Assembly: GCF_009495755.1 (NCBI RefSeq)
Contig: NZ_WIBJ01000015.1
Location: 62,001 to 126,000 of the forward strand
DNA: 64,000 nt
Source of the DNA: Flavobacterium sp. LMO8
GTDB lineage: Bacteria > Bacteroidota > Bacteroidia > Flavobacteriales > Flavobacteriaceae
Direction of reading: 5' to 3'
Positions 43,042 to 51,542 of this stretch are shown in pieces. The notes under the pieces are model-generated. The model saw nothing but the letters and a program-made list of their open reading frames with translations. It was not told where the DNA came from and ran no database searches. The position numbers were made by a program, and so were the translations under genes. Numbering within the stretch: position 1 is the first letter of the stretch; each line of letters begins with the position of its first letter.

Positions 43042-44591
43042 TAAAAATCAAACTTAATACCTTGAGCTAATGGTAATGCTGTTCCGTAGTTAATGGTGTT
43101 GGTTTGTCTTCTCATGTAAGCTTTCCATGCATCAGAACCTGATTCACGGCCACCACCGGTTTCTTTTTCACCACCAAAAGCACCGCCAATTTCAGCACCT
43201 GAAGTTCCAATGTTTACGTTAGCAATACCACAATCAGAACCTGCAGCCGAAAGGAATAATTCCATTTCTCGCATGTTGTTGGTAAAGATAGAAGAAGATA
43301 ATCCTTGAGGAACTGCATTTTGCATCGCAATCGCTTCTTCAATTGTGCTGTATTTCATAACGTATAAAACAGGTGCGAATGTTTCGTGTTGCACGATTTC
43401 GAACTCGTTCTTCGCTTCAATAATACATGGTTTTACATAACAACCACTTTCGTATCCTTTTCCTTCTAAAACACCACCTTCTACAATTACTCTTCCGCCT
43501 TCAACTTTTGCTTTTTCGATAGCGTTTAAGTAATCTTGCACCGCACCTTTATCGATAAGTGGTCCCACGTGATTGTTAGCATCTAATGGATTTCCAATTT
43601 TTAACTGCGCATACGCTTTTGCTAAAACGTCTAAGGTTTTGTCGTAAACACTTTCGTGAACAATTAATCTACGAGTTGACGTACAACGTTGACCTGCTGT
43701 TCCTACCGCTCCGAAAACTGCTCCTACCAATACCATTGATAAATCTGCTTCTTTAGAAACGATAATCGCGTTGTTTCCACCTAATTCTAAGATAGTGTTT
43801 CCAAAACGCTCAGCCACTGTTTTTGATACGTGACGACCAATTCTTGTAGAACCTGTAAACGATACTAATGGAATACGTTTGTCGTTATTGATTAAATCAC
43901 CAGACTCGTTACCAACCACTAAACAGCTGATTCCTTCTGGTAAATTGTTTCTTTCTAATACCGTTTGAATGATGTTTTGACATGCTACACCACATAAAGG
44001 CGTTTTTGAACTTGGTTTCCAAATACAAACATCGCCACAAATCCAAGCTAACATTGTGTTCCAAGACCAAACCGCTACTGGGAAGTTGAAAGCCGAAATG
44101 ATTCCAACAATTCCAAATGGATGCCATTGCTCATACATTCTGTGCATTGGACGCTCAGAGTGCATTGTTAATCCGTGTAATTGACGAGATAAACCTACTG
44201 CGAAATCACAGATGTCAATCATTTCCTGAACTTCTCCAAGACCTTCTTGATATGATTTACCCATTTCAAAAGACACTAATTTCCCTAATGCTTCTTTATG
44301 TTTACGCAATTCTTCTCCCATTTGACGTACGATTTCCCCTCTTTTTGGAGCCGGAACCAAACGCCATGTTTTGAAAGCTTCTTCTGCAGCACTCATAGTT
44401 GTTTCGTAATCTTCTTTTGTTGAAGATTTTACTTTTCCAATCAAATCTCCTGTTGCAGGTGAATATGATTCGATAATTTTTCCGTTAGAAAACCACTTAG
44501 AACCTGTTGAAGTTCCTTCGTTAATTTCTTTAATGCCTAATTGTTGCAAAGCTTCTTGCATACCAAATTGAATTGCTGCTTCAGATATCAT
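43041..44591 (-). CDS. ALDH7-family aldehyde dehydrogenase (aminoadipate-semialdehyde type)
   Basis: A 516-residue NAD-dependent aldehyde dehydrogenase of the antiquitin (ALDH7) branch. General base Glu in LELGGNNAI, catalytic Cys in TAGQRCTSTRRL, cofactor motif FTGSTRIG and C-terminal GGEKETGGGRESGSDAWK are typical. ALDH7 enzymes oxidise alpha-aminoadipate semialdehyde in lysine breakdown, and Flavobacteriia often label it L-piperidine-6-carboxylate dehydrogenase. The exact substrate is inferred. It is transcribed from the promoter at 44629-44659. Confidence 0.9.
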   Translation of the reverse strand: MISEAAIQFGMQEALQQLGIKEINEGTSTGSKWFSNGKIIESYSPATGDLIGKVKSSTKEDYETTMSAAEEAFKTWRLVPAPKRGEIVRQMGEELRKHKEALGKLVSFEMGKSYQEGLGEVQEMIDICDFAVGLSRQLHGLTMHSERPMHRMYEQWHPFGIVGIISAFNFPVAVWSWNTMLAWICGDVCIWKPSSKTPLCGVACQNIIQTVLERNNLPEGISCLVVGNESGDLINNDKRIPLVSFTGSTRIGRHVSKTVAERFGNTILELGGNNAIIVSKEADLSMVLVGAVFGAVGTAGQRCTSTRRLIVHESVYDKTLDVLAKAYAQLKIGNPLDANNHVGPLIDKGAVQDYLNAIEKAKVEGGRVIVEGGVLEGKGYESGCYVKPCIIEAKNEFEIVQHETFAPVLYVMKYSTIEEAIAMQNAVPQGLSSSIFTNNMREMELFLSAAGSDCGIANVNIGTSGAEIGGAFGGEKETGGGRESGSDAWKAYMRRQTNTINYGTALPLAQGIKFDF

Positions 44592-44628
44592 TTTTATAAC
44601 TTTTTATTCGGTTTTTGTTAAATTTTTA

Positions 44629-44659
44629 CAAAGATAGAAAATATATTTTTTAACCACAA
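44629..44659 (-). promoter_or_regulatory. ALDH7 promoter
   Basis: Minus strand TTG (44659-44657), 20-nt spacer, TATCTTTG (44636-44629). The gene starts about 38 nt beyond the -7 box. Confidence 0.7.
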
Positions 44660-44766
44660 GGAACACAAGAGTTCAATCTTAATGTTATTTTTAGTCACAG
44701 ATTTCACAAATTCTCACGGATTATTTTTTGTGAAACTTTGTGAAAACCATTGCGTGACTCTGTGTT
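44650..44766. repeat. CACAAG/CTTTGTG intergenic repeat
   Basis: Spacer between haaO and the ALDH7 gene with TTAACCACAAGGAACACAAG at the left and GTGAAACTTTGTG ... GCGTGACTCTGTGTTA at the right, partly complementary. Its left end supplies the ALDH7 -33 box and its right end reaches the haaO stop codon. Confidence 0.65.
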
Positions 44767-45301
44767 ACTTTTTTGTAAACTTAGGATTGGTTTCCATTAC
44801 AGTACCACATTTTTTACACGTTCTTTTTTCTTCCGAATTGTAGAACGTACTAAAATGCGGTAGAAAGTCTTTTTCAATGTCCTGTAATTCGAAATAAACT
44901 TCGTGTAATTTATGATTGCAATTATCGCAAAACCAAAGTAAACCATCGTTAAATCCTTTTCCTGCGCGTTTTCTTTCAATCACCAATCCGACAGAACTAG
45001 CGGTTCTAGCTGGAGAATGCGGCACTTTAGCAGGATGTAAATACATGTCGCCTGCTGAAAGTTTCATAGCTTTCTTTTCGCCATCTTCTTGAATGTAAAC
45101 TGTGATTTCACCTTCTAACTGATAGAATAATTCTTCGGTTTCATTGTAGTGGTAGTCTTTTCGTGCATTGGGTCCACCCACAATCATTACAATGTAATCG
45201 TCTGATTCTACATATAAATTCTTATTACTAACAGGTGGTTTTAATAACTCTTTATTGTCCTCAACCCATTTTTGTAAATTAAACGGTTTTCCTATTGCCA
45301 T
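44765..45301 (-). CDS. 3-hydroxyanthranilate 3,4-dioxygenase
   Basis: A 178-residue cupin dioxygenase opening the 3-hydroxyanthranilate ring in the kynurenine route from tryptophan to quinolinate or 2-aminomuconate. Fe(II) ligands H51, E57 and H95; the bacterial-type rubredoxin-like site is complete (C125, C128, C162, C165). Length and N-terminus (PFNLQKWVEDN) match the family. No other kynurenine-pathway gene is adjacent. A terminator for the upstream nuclease gene separates the two. Confidence 0.93.
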   Translation of the reverse strand: MAIGKPFNLQKWVEDNKELLKPPVSNKNLYVESDDYIVMIVGGPNARKDYHYNETEELFYQLEGEITVYIQEDGEKKAMKLSAGDMYLHPAKVPHSPARTASSVGLVIERKRAGKGFNDGLLWFCDNCNHKLHEVYFELQDIEKDFLPHFSTFYNSEEKRTCKKCGTVMETNPKFTKK

Positions 45302-45330
45302 CTTTTTTAATTTTAAAACGTAAAGTTACA

Positions 45331-45373
45331 GAAAAAGAAAAAGGTTAGCTACATTTTATTGCAAACTAACCTT
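45331..45373 (-). terminator. terminator after the EEP nuclease gene
   Basis: Stem AAGGTTAG (45341-45348) / CTAACCTT (45366-45373), with T-rich tail on the minus strand (complement of 45331-45340). 22 bp past the gene stop. Confidence 0.75.
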
Positions 45374-45394
45374 ATTAAATTATTACCATTGGAA

Positions 45395-46510
45395 TTACTT
45401 CACTTCTTTTACTAAATAAATGTAAACTGGAAAGTGATCCGAGAATCCAGGAACTCCATTTTGATTTCTTAATGGGTACCCTTTATATTGTCCAGTTTTT
45501 TGGATTAAGAAAGGTTTATTATAAATACCTGCCTTCCAATATTTGAATGAACCATAATCGTTGTTGTCAGCCGGAACTAATTGTTGGCTTACCATAATTT
45601 GGTCGAAAATATCTCCTGAATCTCTGTAAAACAAAGAAGAATGTCCGTCTTTAGCCATTTGCTCAAACGGATTATAGACATCTCTTGGTTCTTTTAGTTC
45701 TGTTTTCTTCAGTTTAGCACCAATTCCTTGCTTAACACTTTTGTTGTAAGCTCCGTCATTTAAATCTCCCATAGTAATAAACTTAGCATTTGGGTTGATT
45801 TTGATGATAGAATCCATGATTTTTCTGTTTAATCTACCAGCTGCTTCACGGTAAGGGCTACTTCTTTTTTCGCCACCAGAACGAGAAGGCCAGTGGTTTA
45901 CAATTACATTGATTTCTTCCCCATCTAATAAACCAGTAACTAAAAGTTGGTCACGAGTGTAAATTCTTTTTGTTTTTTTATCGTAGTTTACATTTTCTTC
46001 TGTTTCTTCCGATTCCTCTTTACTTTTTTTAGTATCCTTAGATTCTGTTTCATAAACATAAAGAGGAACATTTATATAACTTGTAGGTTGAAAATGTTTT
46101 TCTTGATATAAAAATCCAACATCAATTCCACGTTTGTCTGGTGAATCAAAGTGAACTACCTTATATCCTTTATTTATTAAAGTAGGATGTTTTACTAAGT
46201 CTTCTAATACTCTTCTGTTTTCAATTTCACAAGCACCAATAATCACAGGAGAATTTTTTTGACTTTCGCTAGTTCCTAATTCAATAAGCACTCTACTTAA
46301 ATTATCTAATTTCTTGTGATAGTTTTTTTTTGTCCAACCATTTACAGGCGTATATTCTTCATCATAAGTGTCTGGGTCATTAATTGTGTCAAACAAATTT
46401 TCAAAATTGTAAAATGCAACCGTATGCACCTTAAATTTTTTATCCTGAGAAAAAGCGCTATTGATAGACAAAATCACGGTAAATACAGCCAAAAGGTGTT
46501 TAATTTTCAT
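45395..46510 (-). CDS. secreted endonuclease/exonuclease/phosphatase family protein
   Basis: A 371-residue exported EEP-superfamily hydrolase. Signal peptide 1-21 (ending SAFSQ), then metal/catalytic motifs FYNFENLFDT, ACEIENRRVLEDL (metal Glu), VNHWPSRSGG, MGDLNDGAYN (Asp/Asn) and a C-terminal SDHFPVY (Asp-His). Such extracellular proteins are nucleases or phosphodiesterases. It is divergent from a TonB receptor with only 139 bp between the starts and two -7 boxes 20 bp apart, suggesting joint control. Confidence 0.9.
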   Translation of the reverse strand: MKIKHLLAVFTVILSINSAFSQDKKFKVHTVAFYNFENLFDTINDPDTYDEEYTPVNGWTKKNYHKKLDNLSRVLIELGTSESQKNSPVIIGACEIENRRVLEDLVKHPTLINKGYKVVHFDSPDKRGIDVGFLYQEKHFQPTSYINVPLYVYETESKDTKKSKEESEETEENVNYDKKTKRIYTRDQLLVTGLLDGEEINVIVNHWPSRSGGEKRSSPYREAAGRLNRKIMDSIIKINPNAKFITMGDLNDGAYNKSVKQGIGAKLKKTELKEPRDVYNPFEQMAKDGHSSLFYRDSGDIFDQIMVSQQLVPADNNDYGSFKYWKAGIYNKPFLIQKTGQYKGYPLRNQNGVPGFSDHFPVYIYLVKEVK

Positions 46511-46555
46511 AAATTAAATGTTATATTAATATCAAGTTTATTACAAATTGGGTGC

Positions 46556-46591
46556 CAAAGGTAAATAATATTATTAAAAGTTATACATTTG
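46556..46591. promoter_or_regulatory. divergent -7 boxes of the nuclease and TonB receptor genes
   Basis: TACCTTTG on the minus strand (46563-46556) and TACATTTG on the plus strand (46584-46591). Neither has a clear -33 TTG at consensus distance, so both could depend on an activator. A dyad GTTAAGT-N8-ACTTAAC follows at 46598-46619, at or just after the receptor's transcription start. Confidence 0.5.
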
Positions 46592-46649
46592 CAGGCTGTT
46601 AAGTTTTAAACTACTTAACGTTAAATAAGTATTAATTATAATATTCTTT

Positions 46650-49424
46650 ATGAAAAAACTTGTATTAAGCACTTTACTAGTGCTGCAAGCTGTTTTTGTT
46701 TTTGCACAGCAAAATCCAGCCTTAAAAGGTAAGGTTATCGATGCTAAAAGTCAAAAACCATTACAAAATGTAGTTGCAACAATTCAAAGCACGAATCAAT
46801 CTGCCTTGACTGATTTTGACGGAAATTTTGTGTTTCAATCACTTCCTGCTGGCGAACAAGTATTGGTAGTTAAGTCTACAGGATACAACCAACAGACATT
46901 CGTATTAGAGCCAAACAATGGGGAACCATTAGATTTAGGCGTAGTTGTTTTAGAAGAAGACATTACTTCTGAGCAACAATTAAGTTTAGTAACTATTACA
47001 GAAAATGACTTAGGTGACGACAACAGTGGATCAGAAAGTACTTCGGGCTTATTACAAGCAACAAGAGATACTTACCAACAAGCTGCTGCGTTTAACTGGG
47101 GATTAGCTCGTTTTAGAATTAGAGGTTTAGATAATGAATATGGAGTTACCATGATTAATGGTATTTCTATGAATAAATTGTATGATGGAAGACCGCAATG
47201 GAGTAACTGGGGTGGTTTAAATGATGCAACAAGAAATCAAGAATTTACAATGGGTTCTGCTCCTTCTGACTACACGTTTGGTAGTGCATTAGGAACTCAA
47301 GAAATCAACACTAGAGCTTCATTCTACCGTCCAGGTTCAAGAATTTCGATGTCGGGAACAAACACTAACTATAGTTGGAGAATGATGGGAACTCACGCCT
47401 CTGGAATGAACAAAGACGGATGGGCATTTGTGGTTTCTGCATCAAGAAGATGGGCAGATGAAGGTTATTTTGAAGGTACTGACTATGCTGCAAATTCATT
47501 ATTTGCAAGTGTAGAAAAAAGAATTAACGATAAGCATAGCTTAAACTTAACTGCTATTTACGCTCAAAACAGTAGAGGTAAAAATTCCCCAAACACAAAA
47601 GAAGTTAACGATTTAATGGGTACTGAATACAATTCATATTGGGGATGGCAAGATGGAAAAAAACGTAACTCTAGAGATAAAGATGTTGAAGAACCAATTG
47701 TAATGCTTTCTCATTACTGGAGAATAACAGAAAAAACATCTTTAAATACTAATGTTGCTTTTCAAACAGGTTCTATTGGTAACTCAAGATTAGATTTTCA
47801 ATTAGGAAATAATCCTGATCCAACTTACTATAAAAACTTACCAAGCTATTTTAGTAATTTAGGTGGTTATACTCAAGAGCAATTGATTGGAATTGGAAAT
47901 CAGTTTAGAAACAATTCACAAATTGATTGGAACGCTATGTATGTTGCAAATCAAAATAGTGCTTTTGCTGGAAGAAGTGTTTATGTTTTATATCAAGACA
48001 GAACAGATGACAACCAGTTAAGTGCTAATACTATTTTGAATTCAAGTATATCTGAAAATCTTAGCTTAACTGCTGGTGCAAATTTCAGAAAGTTACGCTC
48101 TCAAAATTACCAAAACTTAGTTGATTTAATGGGTGGACAATATTTCTTAGATATTGATCCTTTTTACACAGGAAATTCTTCACAATCTGACTTGAACAAC
48201 CCTAACAGACAAGTTGTTGAAGGTGATTCTTACGGATACAACTATTTATTACACGCTTTAACATTTGATGGTTTTACACAATTCAAATTTACTTATGACA
48301 AAGCTGACTTTTATTTAGCACAATCTTTTTCTAGAACAGAATATCAAAGAGAAGGTATTTACAGAAATGGTATTTACGCTGATAATTCTTTTGGAAAAGG
48401 ACAAAGCATCACTTTTGAAAACTTCGGATTCAAAGGAGGTTTAACATACAAATTAAACGGAAGAAATTATTTAGATTTCAATGGTTTATACCAAACAAAA
48501 GCGCCAAGTTTGAGAAACTCTTTCTCTAACGCTAGAATGAACAATGTAATTACTCCAGATTTACAAAGTGAAAGCATTACAAGTGCTGATGCAAGTTATA
48601 TCTTAAGAGCACCAAAATTCAAAGCTCGTTTAACAGGTTTCTACTCTAAAATTCAAGATGCAACAGAAATTTCTTTCTTCTACGGGGAAGGAATTGGAAG
48701 TGATACAGGTGGTGACGAAGATACTTTTGTAAGTGAAATCGTAACAGGAATTGAAAAACAAAATATGGGTGCAGAACTTGGTTTAGAATACCAAATTACT
48801 TCAACCATTAAAGCTACTGCTGCCGCTTCTTATGGTCAGTACATTTATTCAGACAACGCGAAGTTAAAAACTAACGATGATGCATTAGCTGCTGCGGGAA
48901 ATAGTTCATTAACTGATTTTGGAACTGCTTATATTAAAAATTATCACCAACCAGGTATGCCACAAAAGGCAGCGTCATTTGGTTTAGAATATAGAGATCC
49001 TCATTTTTGGTGGATTGGAGCTAATGTAAATTATTTAGCAGACAGTTACATCGACGTTGCAAGTATTTTAAGAACAGACAATTTTAGTATTGATGGTTCT
49101 ACAGGCGACAACTATAGTGGAGCAACACCAGAAACTGTTAAAGATATTTTAGAACAAGAAAAATTTGATAACTTTACATTAGTAAACTTAACAGGAGGAA
49201 AATCTTGGAGAATAAGCAAAGCAAATCGTAATACAGTGGGTTTCTTTGCCTCTGTAAATAACGTTTTTGATGTTACTTATAAAACTGGTGGTTTTGAGCA
49301 ATCAAGAAAGGCAACTTTCCCAGATTTACAAGCGGATCAGGCAAATAACACTCCTTCTTTTGGTTCAAAATATTTTTATGGATACGGAAGAACATTCTTT
49401 GTTAACTTCTACATTAACTTCTAA
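46650..49424 (+). CDS. TonB-dependent receptor with carboxypeptidase-regulatory domain
   Basis: A 924-residue outer-membrane receptor: signal peptide (1-20, ending VFAQ), CarboxypepD_reg-like domain (about 22-110, KGKVIDAKSQKPLQNVVATI), plug domain (about 120-240, with WGLARFRIRGLDNEYGVTM) and a 22-strand-type barrel ending in the aromatic C-terminus TFFVNFYINF. It imports an unknown large substrate with TonB energy. It is followed by two lipoprotein genes 11 and 5 bp apart and faces a secreted nuclease gene. Confidence 0.94.
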   Translation: MKKLVLSTLLVLQAVFVFAQQNPALKGKVIDAKSQKPLQNVVATIQSTNQSALTDFDGNFVFQSLPAGEQVLVVKSTGYNQQTFVLEPNNGEPLDLGVVVLEEDITSEQQLSLVTITENDLGDDNSGSESTSGLLQATRDTYQQAAAFNWGLARFRIRGLDNEYGVTMINGISMNKLYDGRPQWSNWGGLNDATRNQEFTMGSAPSDYTFGSALGTQEINTRASFYRPGSRISMSGTNTNYSWRMMGTHASGMNKDGWAFVVSASRRWADEGYFEGTDYAANSLFASVEKRINDKHSLNLTAIYAQNSRGKNSPNTKEVNDLMGTEYNSYWGWQDGKKRNSRDKDVEEPIVMLSHYWRITEKTSLNTNVAFQTGSIGNSRLDFQLGNNPDPTYYKNLPSYFSNLGGYTQEQLIGIGNQFRNNSQIDWNAMYVANQNSAFAGRSVYVLYQDRTDDNQLSANTILNSSISENLSLTAGANFRKLRSQNYQNLVDLMGGQYFLDIDPFYTGNSSQSDLNNPNRQVVEGDSYGYNYLLHALTFDGFTQFKFTYDKADFYLAQSFSRTEYQREGIYRNGIYADNSFGKGQSITFENFGFKGGLTYKLNGRNYLDFNGLYQTKAPSLRNSFSNARMNNVITPDLQSESITSADASYILRAPKFKARLTGFYSKIQDATEISFFYGEGIGSDTGGDEDTFVSEIVTGIEKQNMGAELGLEYQITSTIKATAAASYGQYIYSDNAKLKTNDDALAAAGNSSLTDFGTAYIKNYHQPGMPQKAASFGLEYRDPHFWWIGANVNYLADSYIDVASILRTDNFSIDGSTGDNYSGATPETVKDILEQEKFDNFTLVNLTGGKSWRISKANRNTVGFFASVNNVFDVTYKTGGFEQSRKATFPDLQADQANNTPSFGSKYFYGYGRTFFVNFYINF

Positions 49425-49435
49425 AAAAATATACT

Positions 49436-50071
49436 ATGAAAATAAAATTTTTAAAAACAATGTTCTTGTTAGCGCTTAGTGCAAGTGTTTTAACAAGTTG
49501 TGTAGGTGACGATGATTACGCAATTCCTACCGTTTTTAGTTATGCCTTTAATGAAGGTTTTGAAACTTCTACTACAGGAAGTGGTTCTGTTGAAGTGCCT
49601 ATCGCTTTAGAAGGATGGGTAAACCATAATGCATCAACATCAACACCTACATCATCTCGCTTGTGGCATGCAAGAACTTTTGATGACAATATCTATGCTG
49701 AATTTTCTTCATTTTATTCTGCAACAGGAACAAATGATGTAGCTTGGTTGATAACTCCGGTAATTGATTTAACTGGAACAACAGGAGAAGTTTTCTCTTT
49801 TTCTACAAAAACAAGGTTTGCAAACGGATATCCATTAACAGCTTTTATTTCAACAGATTATGATGGTACAACTGCTGGAATCGCTACTGCAACATGGACA
49901 CAACTAACATTTGCAACACCTTCTACTGATGATGTTTTTGTTAGTAGTGGAAATATTGACATCAGTTCTTATGAAAGTGATAATGTAAGAATTGCATTCA
50001 AGTACACAGGAAGCAAAGCAGGTGTAACCACCACTTTGCAACTAGACAATGTTAAGATCACTAAAAATTAA
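49436..50071 (+). CDS. choice-of-anchor J domain lipoprotein
   Basis: A 211-residue lipoprotein: hydrophobic N-terminus with lipobox LTSC (Cys22) followed by VGDDDY, a pattern compatible with a surface-export signal of Bacteroidetes lipoproteins. The body is a jelly-roll/choice-of-anchor J domain (about 35-210; FNEGFETS, DVAWLITPVIDLTGTTGEVF, FSTKTRF). These beta domains usually bind ligands. It is the second gene of the TonB receptor operon. Confidence 0.88.
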   Translation: MKIKFLKTMFLLALSASVLTSCVGDDDYAIPTVFSYAFNEGFETSTTGSGSVEVPIALEGWVNHNASTSTPTSSRLWHARTFDDNIYAEFSSFYSATGTNDVAWLITPVIDLTGTTGEVFSFSTKTRFANGYPLTAFISTDYDGTTAGIATATWTQLTFATPSTDDVFVSSGNIDISSYESDNVRIAFKYTGSKAGVTTTLQLDNVKITKN

Positions 50072-50076
50072 TAGCT

Positions 50077-51450
50077 ATGAAAAATTTAAAATTAGTATTA
50101 ACAACAGCAATTTTAGCAACTTTAACAAGTTGTGTAAATGGCGATGATTATGGCACACCTGATTTATCAAAAGAATGTGTAACCATTGCAACAACGAAAG
50201 AAGTTTTCGAAATAACTGATATTGCAACTGCTACAACAGTTCAATATACAACTGACGAAACTTTAACTGACTACATTGAAGCTTATGTTACTTCAAGTGA
50301 TGAAGGTGGGAACTTCTACAAATCTATCTCATTGATGTCATTAGATGGGTTAAAAGGTTTTAGTATGCCTGTTGATAATTATAACTTGTATACCGAATTT
50401 GAACCTGGAAGAAAAGTTACTATCAAATTAGATAGTAATAGATATTTCAATAAACAACATGGTTCAACAGTTATTGGATCATCTTATGAAGGTGGTGTTG
50501 GAAGAATTTCAGGCGTAGAATATAAAGATGTGATTTTAAGATCTTGTGAAGATGTTAACGAAAATGATATTGTAAAAAATTTAACGATATCTGCTGCTAA
50601 AAACGATCAATATTTAAATATGTTAATCGAATTTGATGCAGTACAATTTACTGATGCTTCTTTAGGAAAAACTTACTATGATGCTTCTTTAAATAGTTTT
50701 GGTGGTGCAACTAATCATGAAATTACAGATGAATTTGGAAACAAAGTTATTGTTAGAGTAAGTGAGTATGCAACATTTGCTTCAAATGCAGTTCCTTCAT
50801 TTAATGGAAAAATTAGAGGAGTAATGACTAAATACAATAGTGATTATCAATTCATGATTAGAACTTTAAATGATGTAAATTTAACAGATTCAAGGTTAGA
50901 TATTGATTTATATCCACCAATCGGAGGTTCGGCAATTGTATACGATGCAACTTTAAACGAGCCTTTCACATCATATACAACAACTAATCAACAAGTATTT
51001 CCAAAATACATCAATGATGCAGCTGTAGGAAGTAGATATTGGCAAAGAAAAACCTTCAGTGGAAATACTTACATTCAAATGTCTTCATTTGGTGGAACTC
51101 CTGAAGCTAATAGATCTTTATTTATTGTACCTGTTGATATGACAGCCGCAAATGGTCTTTCTTTTAAAACTAAAGATGGTTTTAATAATGGAAATGTTTT
51201 AAAAGTTTATTATACCACAGATTATGTTCCAGGTTCGCAAATTACTACAGCAACATTGGTAGATATAACCTCAAGTTTCACAATTGCTTCTGGTACTACA
51301 TCTGGATATGCTACAAACTTTACAAATAGTGGTACTTATAATATCCCTGTTGGTGTAACTGGTAATGGATTCTTCGTTTTTGAGTATGTTGGAAATGGTT
51401 CTGGTGGAGCTACAACAACAATGCAAATTGACGATATTGTAATCAACTAA
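50077..51450 (+). CDS. DUF5689 and choice-of-anchor J lipoprotein
   Basis: A 457-residue lipoprotein: lipobox LTSC (Cys19) followed by VNGDDYG, nearly the same N-terminal tail as the upstream lipoprotein. Residues about 45-270 match DUF5689 (IEAYVTSSDEGGNFYKSI, GRKVTIKL), which has the strand pattern of an OB-fold. Residues about 290-457 are a choice-of-anchor J domain ending LQIDDIVIN-like. It is the last gene of the receptor operon, followed by a strong terminator. Its function is inferred only from context. Confidence 0.88.
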   Translation: MKNLKLVLTTAILATLTSCVNGDDYGTPDLSKECVTIATTKEVFEITDIATATTVQYTTDETLTDYIEAYVTSSDEGGNFYKSISLMSLDGLKGFSMPVDNYNLYTEFEPGRKVTIKLDSNRYFNKQHGSTVIGSSYEGGVGRISGVEYKDVILRSCEDVNENDIVKNLTISAAKNDQYLNMLIEFDAVQFTDASLGKTYYDASLNSFGGATNHEITDEFGNKVIVRVSEYATFASNAVPSFNGKIRGVMTKYNSDYQFMIRTLNDVNLTDSRLDIDLYPPIGGSAIVYDATLNEPFTSYTTTNQQVFPKYINDAAVGSRYWQRKTFSGNTYIQMSSFGGTPEANRSLFIVPVDMTAANGLSFKTKDGFNNGNVLKVYYTTDYVPGSQITTATLVDITSSFTIASGTTSGYATNFTNSGTYNIPVGVTGNGFFVFEYVGNGSGGATTTMQIDDIVIN

Positions 51451-51469
51451 TTACAATTTCTTTAAAATC

Positions 51470-51500
51470 AAAAGCGACTCATTTAAGAGTCGCTTTTTTT
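51470..51500 (+). terminator. terminator of the receptor/lipoprotein operon
   Basis: Perfect 11-bp stem (51470-51480 / 51487-51497), 6-nt loop and T-run. Confidence 0.9.
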
Positions 51501-51542
51501 ATACCCGCTATTTTGTACATTTGTAAACATTAAAGAACGATT

